64,000 nucleotides of DNA, taken from positions 36,957,293 to 37,021,292 of the forward strand of contig JAVGWX010000004.1 in NCBI GenBank assembly GCA_036924085.1, written 5' to 3'. Of this stretch, positions 21,130 to 33,432 are shown one piece after another (within the stretch, counting starts at the first letter, position 1; every line of letters starts with the position of its first letter). This stretch comes from Ariolimax columbianus (lineage: Eukaryota > Mollusca > Gastropoda > Stylommatophora > Arionidae). Under the pieces are notes generated by a model, which did not search any database, was not told the DNA's origin, and was given only the letters and a program-made list of their open reading frames with translations. The translations under genes and the position numbers were made by a program.

Positions 21130-22670
21130 TTCAGTGCTACCTACAGGAACTTTCAGAGATAGCTACAGCAGCTTTCAGAGATAGCTGCAGGGACTTTTAG
21201 AGATAGCTGCAGATGCTTTTAGAGATAGCTGCAGATGCTTTTAGAGATAGCTGCAGGGACTTTTAGAGATAGCTGCAGGGACTTTTAGAGATAGCTGCAG
21301 ATGCTTTTAGAGATAGATGCAGAGGCTTTTAGAGATAGCTGCAGGCACTTTTAGAGATAGCTGCAGGGACTTTTAGAGATAGCTGCAGATGCTTTTAGAG
21401 ATAGCTGCAGATGCTTTTAGAGATAGCTGCAGGGACTTTTAGAGATAGCTGCAGATGCTTTTAGAGATAGCTGCAGATGCTTTTAGAGATAGATGCAGAG
21501 GCTTTTAGAGATAGCTGCAGGGACTTTTAGAGATAGCTGCAGATGCTTTTAGAGATAGCTGCAGAGGCTTTTAGAGATAGCTGCAGAGGCTTTTAGAGAT
21601 AGCTGCAGATGCTTTTAGAGATAGCTGCAGATGCTTTTAGAGATAGCTGCAGGGACTTTTAGAGATAGCTGCAGATGCTTTTAGAGATAGCTGCAGATGC
21701 TTTTAGAGATAGATGCAGATGCTTTTAGAGATAGCTGCAGATGCTTTTAGAGATAGCTGCAGAGGCTTTTAGAGATAGCTGCAGAGGCTTTTAGAGATAG
21801 CTGCAGAGGCTTTTAGAGATAGCTGCAGATGCTTTTAGAGATAGCTGCAGAGGCTTTTAGAGATAGCTGCAGATGCTTTTAGAGATAGCTGCAGATGCTT
21901 TTAGAGATAGCTGCAGAGGCTTTTAGAGATAGCTGCAGATGCTTTTAGAGATAGCTGCAGAGGCTTTTAGAGATAGCTGCAGATGCTTTTAGAGATAGCT
22001 GCAGATGCTTTTAGAGATAGCTGCAGAGGCTTTTAGAGATAGCTGCAGATTCTTTTAGAGATAGCTGCAGAGGCTTTTAGAGATAGCTTCAGTGGCTTTC
22101 ATAGCTAGCTTCAGTGGCTTTCAGAGCTAGCTTCAGTGGCTTTCAGAGATAGCTGCAGGGGCTTTCAGAGATAGCTTCAGGGGTGTTCAGAGATAACTAC
22201 AGGGGCTTTCAGAGATAGCTGCGGGGGCTTTCAGAGATAGCTGCAGGGGTGTTCAGAGCTAGAAATGGGCTTCCAGATATAATAAAAGGGGCCTTTAGAG
22301 CTAGAAATGGACTTTCAGAGCTAACAATAGAGGCTTTCAGAGCTAGCAACAGGTGCTTTCAGAGCTGTAATTAGGGGCTTTCAGATTTAGCAATAGGGGC
22401 TTTCTGAGCTAGCTTCAAGGACTTTCATAGCTAGCAAATAAGACTATCAGTGCTAACAATAGGGGCTTTCAGAGCTAGCTGCAAGGACTTTCATAGCTAG
22501 CAAATGAGGCTTTCAGTGATAACAATAGGGGCTTTCAGAGCTAGAAATGGGCTTTCAGAGCTAAAAATGGGCTTTCAGAGCTAGAATTAGGGGCTTTCAG
22601 AGCTAAAATTAGGGGCTTTCAAAGTTAGCAATATGGGCTTTTTAGAGCTAGCAACATATGCTTTCAGGTG
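21130..22670. repeat. 22-bp minisatellite, about 70 units
   Basis: Unit AGAGATAGCTGCAGATGCTTTT with GGGACTTTT and AGGCTTTT variants, near-perfect from 21170 to 22085, then diverged into GGGGCTTTCAGAGCTAGCAAT types up to 22670. The array is purest in the middle and oldest at the right edge. Confidence 0.97.
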
Positions 22671-23151
22671 CTAGCATAATTAGCTCTGCGATTGATATGA
22701 ACCCTTGCTTATCAGGACAATATGCTCACACAAATCCATGAAGGTTCAAGACCTTTATAAACACTATCCACTCTTACTGTAGCCATCTATTTGTGGCCTT
22801 CATAAGCATTGGACTGAGAATGACAGTTAAACTTCCTGAAGTAGTAGGGTCTTAGAAAAATACATCACAGCTACAGTTGCTACCACAACATCCACACTCA
22901 GACTGGTGGTTGTTGTCATGGGAACCATGCTTCATGTCAAAATGACCTATCCTACAGATAATCATTTCATCATTCATCTTTTCACTCCATTGCGAAGCAA
23001 AAACCACTGCTGCAGCCGGCATTGTTTAGAGGAAGCCTGTATCGGAACTTCTGCTGTGGCAGATTATATTGGAAATGTTTTTTAGATGATGAGGTTTGCC
23101 AGCCGTAAGCACAGGCCTATTTAGTCGCCTTTTATGACAGGCTTGGAATGT

Positions 23152-23507
23152 TGTTGTTGGTGTTGTTGTTGAATGCACACAATGTGTAAGATTACTTTTT
23201 TGTGTGCCCTGTGAAGGGCATTAAGTGGCGGGTTGCAGTAGCTTTCCCTCACATCCTGAGTGTGCAGATGAAGGTGAGTCAGGGTACTCCAGGCAATTGG
23301 ACTATGCTTGACTTCATCTGCGTATCACTCACTACTATGGGGATCATGTTGATCCCCTACCTTGTTAGCCAGGCTATCATCAAACATCCTGTTTCCAGTT
23401 AGAAAGCGTAGAGGTGAGGTGGAGATCTTGGTCAGTATATTTCGCATGATCCTCATTTGCCCCATCAGTTTGTTTTGTCTGACCAGATGTTAGTCTCCTT
23501 TTCCCTT
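23152..23507 (-). mobile_element. SINE T, complete, 11-bp TSD
   Basis: Sense on the minus strand; the tail (AAC-type, read as TGTTGTTGTTGGTGTTG on +) lies at the left. GCTTGGAATGT flanks it at 23141-23151 and 23508-23518. Contains the family signature read on + as CTTCATCTGCGTATCACTCA and CTATGGGGATCATGTTGATC. Confidence 0.9.
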
Positions 23508-24394
23508 GCTTGGAATGTGACAGTGACTCTATTCTTGTCATTCCAGGTGCCATCGGGTCTTCTACTGATACACCCCAACCTAATTTCTTACCACACAACA
23601 AAAACTCATCTGTTAAAACAGCATCATATTCCAAAACGTTATCATTTATCAGCTGTTCAACCACCAGTTCTGACATTACATCTCTCGTAACAATCCTTTG
23701 CAAGTGTGATGATAGTTTCGTTTGGTAGCTTGTCATTTTAATAGTAATGGGAAATGGTTCATAAAACCGCTTTCATTGCACCAGATGCCCCAATGTGTGC
23801 TCAATACCTTTCACTGCTGAAACTACCTGCAACAGCATAAACTCCATAGCTCCAGCAGCAGTTCAAAAATTTCCCCTGACTTCATCAGGTACTCATTTAC
23901 AGCTGGGCCAACTGGAAGAAGCGGTCATACCATGAAAAAACCTATGACATGACCAATCTGTTAAACTGAGCACGACATGATTCGAACCGAGCTCACAACC
24001 GCTAGCCCACTGAAATAGTAATGTTGAATAGTAATGTAATGTCTTATGTTTTAGATTTGACAACTTAACTGGTGGGATGGCGTTGAATAAAATTGCTGTT
24101 GTGATCTAGACTATATTTTTGAAAAATTGTATATTTGTGTGATTAATGACGCCATGACTTGCAAACACAAAGACATAACGAGCTGACATTTTTGCTAAAT
24201 ATTCTATGTATTGAACATACACAGATAGCACATGAAAGAAGACTGGACCTCTTCAGAATATCTAATGACATAAGTAGATAAGATAAGATGTAATGTATAG
24301 AGAGTAAGATCACTTTACTTTCAGGGTAGCTGTTGTGAGTAAACAAGTTCAGGACCCTTTCTGTAAATAGGACATTATGCTGGGTGGTTTATAT

Positions 24395-24710
24395 GTCAGC
24401 TGTGATATATATGTTGGCAGAAAGTTTATTATTGGAGCTGTGTGATAGATATTGGTAGACAGTTTATTATGGGGGTTGCGTAATAGATGTTGGTAGACAG
24501 TTTATTATGCGGGCTGTGTGATAGATGTTGATAGACAGTTTATTATATGAGCTGTGTGGTGCATGTTGGTAGACAGTTTATTATGTGGGCTGTGTAATAG
24601 ATGTTGGTAAACAGTTTATTATGCTGGCTGTGTGATGCATGTTGGCAGACAGTTTATTATATGAACTGTGTGATGCATGTTGGCAGACAGTTTATTACAG
24701 GGGCTCTCTC
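24395..24710. repeat. 38-bp tandem array, about 8 units
   Basis: Unit GCTGTGTGATAGATGTTGG plus TAGACAGTTTATTATG. Fourth array in a 6-kb block. Confidence 0.95.
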
Positions 24711-25662
24711 ATCTCACATATCAGTAAGTATCAGTGTACATATGCTGGAAAGAGAGCTGAGAACATGAATTTAGTCAGGATGCTCTCTGTATTTTTATAT
24801 GGATATCATTATATTTATTGGGGCTGATATATTGGGCACAAATGTGTGTAGGTTTTAAATACTGTGGCATTTAAATAATTTTGTTAGGTCACATACATTT
24901 GTTTTCCCACTGTGGTGAATTAATGAGTACTTGATTTTTCTGGTTACATTTTCTGTATCATTTTACTATGATCATTGCACATATCATGACTTATTTTGTA
25001 CAGTCATTGTCATATTATTGCTTCGTTATTCTAGTAGGTGAATGGATCCATCAATGCAGTTGTGCTCCTTGAATAGGGTTTGAACTAAAGCATTTATATG
25101 TGCTCCTGCAGTATTGGTTCCATATGTGGTGCAGTTTTTTAGTCCTTATGTATTTGTTGTGTCATCAATTTTGTAGTGTAGTCTATTGATATTTGATTTC
25201 TTGATCAATAGATGTTATTTTCACCTAGTCAAGTGGGAAACTTTGTTGTATTTATAAGTTTGTATTGTTGTACTTTACTAGTGGTGGGAAACCTTTTTGA
25301 AGATCTTGTACCACCATGTAAACAAAATAATGTTTCAATACACATATTTAAACACCAGAAAAATCTGCTCCTATAACTTTACTGTTTTCTTAGAGCTCAA
25401 AACATACATATAGAAAACAGAAAAGGCATGGACAAAGCTGGAACAGATACCCGGGGCAGAAGAACCTGGCATATGTTTGTTAAATCCTGTGCTCTATATA
25501 GAGCTGAAAGATTGGGATTTTATACATTTTTAAAGAGTTACTGATTTTTATATTTGCTGATTTAGTTAACAAATGTGTATAACAATGTATTTAGCTTGAA
25601 GTATTATGTGTGGTATATGATTTTGAAGCAAACAATTAAATACATTTCTGTGACCCCCTTAA

Positions 25663-26739
25663 CTCTTCCACTCTAGAAATATTTTGCACGCTGTGCCGGA
25701 ATTATTTTTTGGTCAGAATTTTAGGCAGTGGAGTGTACCTCTTTCATTCCAAATTGTGTGCGGTTTATTTAAATGAATGTGAACATATTATATATCAAAG
25801 TGAAGAGTAGAGGATTGAGAAATGGAATTGACACTTTGTATGTCAATAATTTAAAAAAAACATGCAATTAGTTTAGATGAAAAATCATGAATGTTAAATG
25901 AAAACACAACAAAACATTTATAATCAAAATATGGACTTATTGAGGTCCAGTTACTGTTGTAGCTATTGAAACTGGTATCTCAGTCTCAGATCATCAAGGT
26001 ATTCAATTTTAGAAAGCACACAATTTAAAATATATTAAATTTTAGCGTAAGAAATTGAATTTAGAAAAAATTTTCTGCGGCCACCAAGATATTCACAGTA
26101 ACAGAAAATATCACAAAATAATTTTGAAAACTTCCATTTGTTAAATTATTTTCCACATCAGATTCCATGTCATAAATAAAAATAATATCACTTTCCATAG
26201 CTTATTCGCAATTCATTTATATGTTTTATTTATTATTTCACTTGTACTTTGATGGGCATATCTTAAATTAGCTGTGATGGACCAGGCTGGGGCGAAACGA
26301 CCCACCCTCATCAGCAATGTTTGATTTAACAAAAATGTATAATCATTTTCATAATTTGATAACAAACAAATTAAGCTATCCATTCCAAATAATTCCTTTT
26401 CACTTTCCATGATATTTTGTAGTAAACTATATGCTCTAGAGATTTAGAACTGGTAGGTAAATGACTAGCCATAGCATTTTGCAGCAACAAAAATATTTCG
26501 AAATCAGAACGCTCGTGATTACCATACAGACTGATCACACAAACACAAAAATAAAACTATCAACAACCAAATCTCGTACCAAAAAGTCTATCGGATGTCA
26601 GGTCTAATTTACCGTTAAATTTTGTGCTAAGAATGTATCGTTTAATTTATAATTAATATTTGCCAACCACATCTAGAATTCCGGCACAGCAGTATTTTGA
26701 AATAACATCTCTAGCAACATTGCTCCGGAGTGAAAGAGT
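25663..26739. mobile_element. Probable piggyBac-type nonautonomous element (one TTAA mutated)
   Basis: Left end TTAA (25659-25662) then CTCTTCCACTC; right end GAGTGAAAGAG (26729-26739) then TAAA. Inner inverted motifs CTGTGCCGGAATT (25692 on) and AATTCCGGCACAG (26677-26689) confirm the pairing. The 1.08-kb inside has no transposase match that I can see. Confidence 0.7.
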
Positions 26740-27054
26740 AAATAACCTCAGAGTACCCAAAATGGTGCCATGACCCCAGGGCTGAGCAACACTATATTGC
26801 ACCATTAAATCATCATTGTATACTGCTGGCACCAGGTATGAACATTTCCTGTTGCATTTTTGTGTGTGGATTGTTTTTTGTTTACCACCTATCTATAACA
26901 GAAAATATTTTCATTCAGCAGAAAATGTGAACATATTCTTCTCAAGGTAGATGGTGCACAAAATCCATTCCTTTTCCACCTCTGTGTTTGTTAAACAAAT
27001 AACAGGGTATGTCAGTTTTATATTTTTGTTACTACACTGTTGTTGTAAAAAGCA

Positions 27055-27556
27055 TTATTTAGACCTGGATTTGAGTACTGTGTGCAGGTGCGAAGTCCTT
27101 ACTGTAGAGGAGATATAACCATGTAGAAAAGGATACAAAGAAGAGCGACAAAGCTGATAGTGGGATTCCAGAATTGCAGTTATGAGGAAAGACTCAGAAA
27201 AACCAGCCTACAGTGTTTAGAAAAGAGATGAATTCGTGGTGAATTAATACAGATTTAGAAGATAATCAAAGGAATGTATAAATTAGACAATAACAAGTTT
27301 TTCCAAAATACAACCTCCTACAAGAACAAGAGAACATAACTACAAATTAACTAAAGAAAGGTCCAGATTTTTTAGTCAGAGAGTGGTGAATGCTTGAAAT
27401 GTGTTGCCACAGGAAGTAGTGGAGGCAGGGACAATTAATGCATTTAAGAATAGATTGGATGCGCATAGGTTTTAGAGCATAGAAATGTAAATGAAACTGG
27501 TTGTATACAGGCTCAGCATACTCTTCTAAACCAGTATAAAGACGTTAAGTTAAAAC
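27055..27556 (+). mobile_element. LINE L-B 3' end, decayed
   Basis: Starts at the RPGFEYCVQV-equivalent (TTTAGACCTGGATTTGAG) and ends AACCAGTATAAAGACGTTAAG. Many small changes destroy the frame. Confidence 0.9.
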
Positions 27557-28019
27557 TGCCATAAACATATATTTTGTCATCATTCACTTTGTTATTCAGT
27601 TTTACTCTACATCTTTCTTTCTATTTTTATCTCAATTATTGACATCTCTCTAAGATTATCTCTTCCCAAATCTTGAAAGTCAATTCCTATTCTTTCTAAT
27701 TTGGTTTTGATGCCCCTAATAATCTGGCCCCATCATTGTGTTTCAAGAAGTAATTTATTCTTCTCTGACTTGTCTCTTTTCACATGACCAAACTTCCCTA
27801 TTTATTTTTGCTTCTTTGTGCACTACACTTTCTCGTGTAGATAGTCATGGTTGTCACAACTTGATGTCCTTAGAATTGCGTATCAATTCTATGTTGACTC
27901 CCAATTGTGTTTTTATTTAATTATATTGAGGGAATGGACTGTATAATTTTTGTAAAATGCATAATTTATTGTATTAGCCACTCTTATTCCATGCTGATAA
28001 TATTCTTAAAGTGTTCAGG

Positions 28020-28175
28020 TGTCACATGCGTGGTTGGCTGAGCAGTTTGGATGTCGGTCTTTGACCATGAGAAAATGTGTTCAAATCCTTGGTACGGCAT
28101 TGGTTTTATTCTGATGTAGGTAAAATAAATACCTAGTATGTACAGTGCATGATGAATGTAGAGACAAGCAGCCTT
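28020..28175 (+). mobile_element. tRNA-derived SINE head
   Basis: TGGCTGAGCAG at 28035-28045 fits a Pol III A box and GTTCAAATCC at 28079-28088 fits a B box, 35 bp apart. Followed by CTTGGTACGGCA, also seen after the B box of the element at 50228. No aminoacyl stem can be formed, so not a tRNA gene. Confidence 0.65.
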
Positions 28176-28234
28176 TATTCCTTAGCTCTTTAAATCCTCC
28201 CATTGGACCTCGACACTGGAAATAAGCTCAGAAG

Positions 28235-28390
28235 TGTGAATTTTTTTAGTTCAGGTGAACTGGACATTCTGTTCTTAGAACATTTTAATTCAGACAAACT
28301 TGACATTCTCTTCTCAGAACATTTTAGTTCAGATGAACTGGGCATTCTCTTCTTAAAACATTTTAGTTTAAGTGACTGAGCATTCTTTCG
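28235..28390. repeat. 48-bp tandem repeat, about 3 units
   Basis: ACATTTTAGTTCAGATGAAC plus TGGGCATTCTCTTCTT-type units. The minus strand is open with a 16-residue repeat (SELKCSEKRMSSL), most likely a by-product of the period. Confidence 0.8.
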
Positions 28391-29024
28391 TAAGTCGCAA
28401 TAAAAATAATAATACACTACTAATAAAAGACATTTGGATTAAACATAATAAACTGTCAGATAAATGCCACTTTAATATTGCCTGTTGTTATACTTCTAAG
28501 TAATTTATTTGTTATTTATTATAAACTTTTATCTTTTATTCATAAAATAACAATGGATAAAATGTGTTATTTGATCATTTGCGCTTATATTTACATCTGT
28601 TGAGATTTTTAAATAGATATTTACTATCAAGTTTTAGGACATAGCAATTTAAAAACTGTGCGAGCTGAAACATTTATATAAATACAGGAAAGAAAATTCT
28701 GTACACCAAAATTGTGTGCAATGTACTAGCGCTTAATTCAAGTTCGTGTACTATTTTGTGTGATTTCTATGAAAATCAAAAATATTGTGACCAATAAATA
28801 TATAAAATGTATACAATTTTATTATATTTACTGCGTGACTACTATGTGGTCAAACTTCTTAATGGTGCCTTGGTTGTTGACTGATCAGAACAGTCTGCGA
28901 CTATCACGCCTGATGGAGTTTTCAGGGCTGCAACAAACTCTCCATTTTGCTCAGTCTGTGACCATGCATCGTGCAGTTTCAAAAAGCACTACTTATTGCT
29001 TTGCTAAATGTAATGTCGAAGTCT

Positions 29025-29389
29025 TCTTCTTCTTCTGCGTTCGTTCGTTCTCAATCTCACACTACCAAACCCTGAAAGGGCTTAAGTAGCAGAATGTAGT
29101 CCAGAAAACGGAATGCGTTGTGTCGTAGTTTACATCTTGACTGTGATATTTACACCTTTCGGTCCAACACATCCGACTTCAGCAAGCATTTTTTGAGTAA
29201 CAGGTTAGCATTCCCTCTTTGATCCCTTTTCCTTAGCCAGTCTGCCCTGCTGCAGCCTGTTATCCAGGATCACCGTGTGGAGGTGTAGAAGGGTCTTGGC
29301 AGCTCTGGTTCGCTGGCCCTGACGCTAGCAGTCAGCTATGGGTCGCTGACCACTGCAAGTCATGCGCCTGTCAGTGTCTTGATCCCATA
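29025..29389 (-). mobile_element. SINE S, copy 3, 9-bp TSD
   Basis: 365 bp, tail at the left. TCGAAGTCT flanks it at 29016-29024 and 29390-29398. Complete head, core and GAA tail. Confidence 0.92.
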
Positions 29390-29539
29390 TCGAAGTCTGA
29401 TTTATTACTATTAGTTGTACTTTTGTTGCTAGTATGACAGAAAAAAGGATGTTTTCAATAAATTTATGGAATGTTTTTATATGTCTGAGCAACTATTGAT
29501 TCTTGAATGGAATCAGTTTATTTTAAATAGAGAGAAAAT

Positions 29540-29870
29540 TGAATTCTGCAAAGACACATCTCCCTCCTGTCTCGGTTATTCTGGAACGTCGCCGCATTTC
29601 CCTGTTCGGTCATGTTGTCCGACTGGACAAGGAGGTCCCAGCTCACCAGATTCTTCAAAAGACAGTCAACAGTGCAAATGGCCTCCACCCTGCTGGCTGG
29701 AAGCGCCGGAGAGGTCATCCCCGAAAAACGTGGCTTCAACAGGTAGCGGCTTCCCCATATGCCTTAGAGGAGGCCTGGTAGCACGCAGTTACAACTGGAC
29801 ATGGTGGTGTTCATCCGTCGCAACGGGCCCCAGATGCCTAAGCGAACATTATTATTATCTCACAGCAAAT
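29540..29870 (+). mobile_element. LINE 3' end with ATT-repeat tail
   Basis: Reads LPPVSVILERRRISLFGHVVRLD, KEVPAHQILQ, HPAGWKRRRGHPRKTWLQQV, the standard C-terminal end of many RTE/I-like LINE ORF2s, then CAGATGCCTAAGCGAACATT and ATT repeats. 5' truncated. Confidence 0.85.
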
Positions 29871-30054
29871 ACCTGCACACTATCCCTGACAGCATTGTCA
29901 ATGTGACTAGTATTACCTCTTATTAATGAACTATTTCTTGAAGACTTAAGCCTCATTGTTGGAGCATGAGGCAACTATCACAGTTTGCTTGTGTGTGGGA
30001 TGTCTATTTCAAAATATCTTCTTCTGGGTTCATCCTGGAAAGAACATTTTGCTA

Positions 30055-30345
30055 CTCATACATTGTGTCGTAGTCCACAGCAAAGATATAATATCTACGC
30101 CTTTTAGCTTGATACACCCAACTTCAGCACAGCATTTTTGGTACATATCAAGTTTGCTTTCCCTCTTTGATCCCATTCCTCTTAGCCAGACTGCAAAAAT
30201 GCAGCCTGTTTCCAGGGCCGCCACTTGGAGGTTGAATAGGGTCTCGGTCAGCTAAGTTTTCTGACCCTGATGCAAACAGCCAGCTGTCAGTCACAGGCTG
30301 CTGTCTATGCGTCCACTGCAGTGTTTTCAGCCCCTGAGCCATATA
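30055..30345 (-). mobile_element. SINE S variant (head close to SINE T)
   Basis: In reverse it reads CCAACTTCAGCACAGCATTT, CTCTTAGCCAGACTGC, CAGCCTGTTTCCAGGGCCGCC and TTTCTGACCCTGATGCAAAC. The head resembles T more than standard S does, while the 3' half is S. GAA tail lost. Confidence 0.7.
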
Positions 30346-30654
30346 TGACATTGCATAAGGGAATTCTATAGCACTATGTTCTATATGATATGATTGCCAC
30401 CTCCATGCACAATCCTACTTAGTTGCCTTTTATCACATGCAAAGAACTTTGCAGTGAAGCTGGTCTTTCTTTGCACATAAAAGACCTCTGGGATCCCAAT
30501 GGGCATGGGAAATACACACAGACGTGCATGTTTGTAAAGCAGCATATTTGTTGGCTGAAACTGTATTTGTGTATGTCCAGGTGTGTACAATATATGGCAA
30601 TAAATGTTGGTATCGTACCATAAGTAATAATATGTGAGTATTGATAACATAACT

Positions 30655-31709
30655 GATATTAATAATAATAGTTGCCCATCACAAGCAAAGATGGTGACAC
30701 CAACAGACTTGTGCTGCGAAATGTGTTCTCATATGACTGTAGAGATCACAGAGAGAAACATCATCATTGAGGCTCAGAGAATCTTTATAACATACCCTGA
30801 GGACCATTGTGAGACAAGGAGTGTTCCCACTGGTAAATTCTGCTTCAACTTTACAACTGAGGTTCAAGCTCTCAAACAGGCTGCCAACATGATCCGGAAC
30901 TGCAATTCTGATTGCCACCATGTAGTCATCTTCACACACGCATTATCTGTGCTGCAAGCTCTTGGTGGTAAACTCTCACTTCTAAGAAGTGAACTTGGCA
31001 GGGTAGCTGCTAGAAAGTGAACTATACTCCAGTGGCTGCGTTCCCACTGTGGCGTACCTGGAAATGAGAGGGCAGATGGGCTTGCAAAGACAGGAGGAGA
31101 TTGTGAACAAGAAGACAGCAAAATCACATACTTAAAAAAAAGAGTTGCCCAGGCTGTCAGAAGAGAACAGAACCAACCCAAAGATGACTATCACACCCTT
31201 GACCATCAGGGCAGACTATCATTCTTCGCCTCAGGACTGGGCAAAATAGACTGAATAAACACATGTACAGGCTTCGTCTGTCTGCTTCACCGCTGTGTAC
31301 ATGTGGGACAGGTGAACAAACTGCCGAGCATGTTTTGCAGGACTCTCCTCTGTGTGGTCAGTTAAGGAGGATACACTGGCCAAATGATTCGACACTACAA
31401 TCAAAGCTGTATATAGCTAAAGAGCAGCTACAGTCAACGGTCGAGTTCATCGCGGAAACTCACCTGATGGTGTAAACATCTATGATGTGATCACAAAAAG
31501 AAGAGGAGGCTCAGAGAAAGTGAGCCGCTCGAAAGAACAGAACGCATGACGACCCCACAGCCGACTCTCCACATGTGTGTCCCAAGGTCAGCAGAGTCTG
31601 CTGTGCCAGGATTGAAAATTACAGTCACATGAGAAGACATCACCACACAGCACAAGTCTGATGCTGTCACCATCTTTGCTTGTGAGGGGCAACAAATATT
31701 ATTAATATC
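30655..31709 (+). mobile_element. Inverted-repeat-bounded block holding a LINE RNase H remnant
   Basis: About 90 bp at 30655-30746 (GATATTAATAATAATAG, TTGCCCATCACAAGC, AAAGATGGTGACACC) recur inverted at 31618-31709. Between them 30770-31475 encodes VPTGKFCFNFTTEVQALKQ, WLRSHCGVPGNERADGLAK and CTCGTGEQTAEHVLQDSPLC on the + strand, an RNase H and C-terminal zinc motif related to but distinct from L-A, with stops at 31018-31020 and further damage. The RNase H start is missing at the inverted-repeat border. Confidence 0.75.
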
Positions 31710-33374
31710 AGAATAATTTTAATTTATATGGCTGATGTTATTACACAGTAAATAACTGAGTATGTAATATTGTATAAGATAATATTGTATAGAAAAAAAG
31801 TATTTATATTTATCCATGCAATAAAATCATTTAAAATTTAATTTTAAGCAGATTTCAGCAATGAATCAAAACCTTTCAGCTTCTTGTCTGGCACTGGTCA
31901 TCAATAAATGCACACCTGGTCCTGTTCTGAGCCATCTTTTTTAGCACTCTCCATGTTTTTATTATCTATTTAATCTTTGTCATTAGCTCTCAACTTTATG
32001 TAAGTATAATCTCCTTCTATAATTCTAAATATTTTCTTAGATGAAAACTTTCATCTACATGCACAGATTGTTTATGACTTTCTCTGCACTGCATCATTAG
32101 TCCTCTTTAAAAAGGACCTTTTTCTGTCTTGGATGGTTCAGGCAGATTTACCTGTCCATATCTGTTTAAGTTTCTGTGGCGTATAGTTTTTACAGGACTG
32201 GTTACCCTGCCCTATACTCAACCATCTTATTTGCTCTTACCTGGACGGTTAGTGTTACTATCTTCTGCTCCTCTTGTGAGTCACAGTAACACACGTGTGA
32301 TGGACTACCGGTAATGTAATTTCCATTATTGTGCTAGATTGGTTGAATTTACTGTTTTTATTTCAGGATTTTTCTGTTATCCATAATTCTTGTGGTTGCA
32401 TCCTTTGTGTGCCTAGCCATCAACTATTGTGATGATGACTGAGTTCATTGTACTCTGATGTCATGACACATTGACTGAGTTGTACAGCAATTCTGTGTTG
32501 CTAATGAACAGTACCAATTACCCACCAATTTCCTGTGTATTTATTTCTCCTGTAACCTCTTATACTGACGTTGGCAATCCATAGGTATTTCATCTTTCAC
32601 ATTGATGATTTTTAGCTAGAGATTTGTTTGACATTACCAGCAAAGCAAATATTTACCTGCTTTCTTTTGTTCCTATAGAGATATATAAAAACCTTGGCAA
32701 TAGCAAGTGTAATAAAGTCAGTTTGGTTTTCAAAATCTTGTTTGTATTTCTCTGTCAGTTCTTCTGTGAAAATACTTCTTAGTTAAAATCGATTCATTGA
32801 CTTATCAAAACTATGTATTATTTGCATTTTTTGGGGGCTGAAAATTTTGTTGGTTTTCAGTGGTTCTGTTTGAAATGATCTTTGTTTCCTATTTGTACAT
32901 GTTATATGAATTTGTATGTAATCTGACAGGCCATGTTAACAATATTTTAATCATAACATCATAATGAATGTCACAATATCATTTACATTTATTTCTAAAC
33001 ATTGAGAAGACAAGTTATTTACCGTGGCACTAATTTTTAGAGCGATTTGAATTTGTGCGTAAACTGTAGATTATTTGTACAAATCTTATTGGGGTATTGT
33101 ATATGTTTATATGCAGATGTAAATAGGTTAATATTTGTTAAGAATCTGATTGTGTGTGTGTGTGTGCGTTTTTGTTAATTTTTGTAAATGATTTTATTTG
33201 CAATCATGTACAGGGACCATACTTTCTGTGGGTTTGTGACACATACATTAATTTATGACAATTAAAATAGGTTTTTGAAATGATAAGCTTGTGTTATTAT
33301 AGGTGATTATTTGTCTCCTTATTTAAAAATGTTGAAATGTCCCAAATATCTCAAATTGTCATGTTATAAGATAT

Positions 33375-33432
33375 GTGGTTGTTGCTGTTATCTCATAGCT
33401 GCTGAACAAGTCTGCTCTTGGCAGCCCAATTA
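33375..33432 (-). mobile_element. LINE L-C 3' end fragment
   Basis: GTTGTTGCTGTTATCTCATAG through CTGCTCTTGGCAGCCCAATT matches the 3' end of L-C at 10946-11000. Abuts the L-B copy that begins at 33433. Confidence 0.65.

Noticed and set aside
21130..22670. Regular 22-bp repeats resembling a CRISPR array
   Set aside because: There are no unique spacers; units abut directly and the host is a eukaryote. It is a minisatellite.
26213..26410. Minus-strand 65-codon frame
   Set aside because: Within the inverted-end element, no recognisable motif and ordinary for random AT-rich DNA.
29466..29906. 146-codon open frame as a gene
   Set aside because: The LINE C-terminal motif lies in a different frame (29539-29781); this frame is an overlap shadow.
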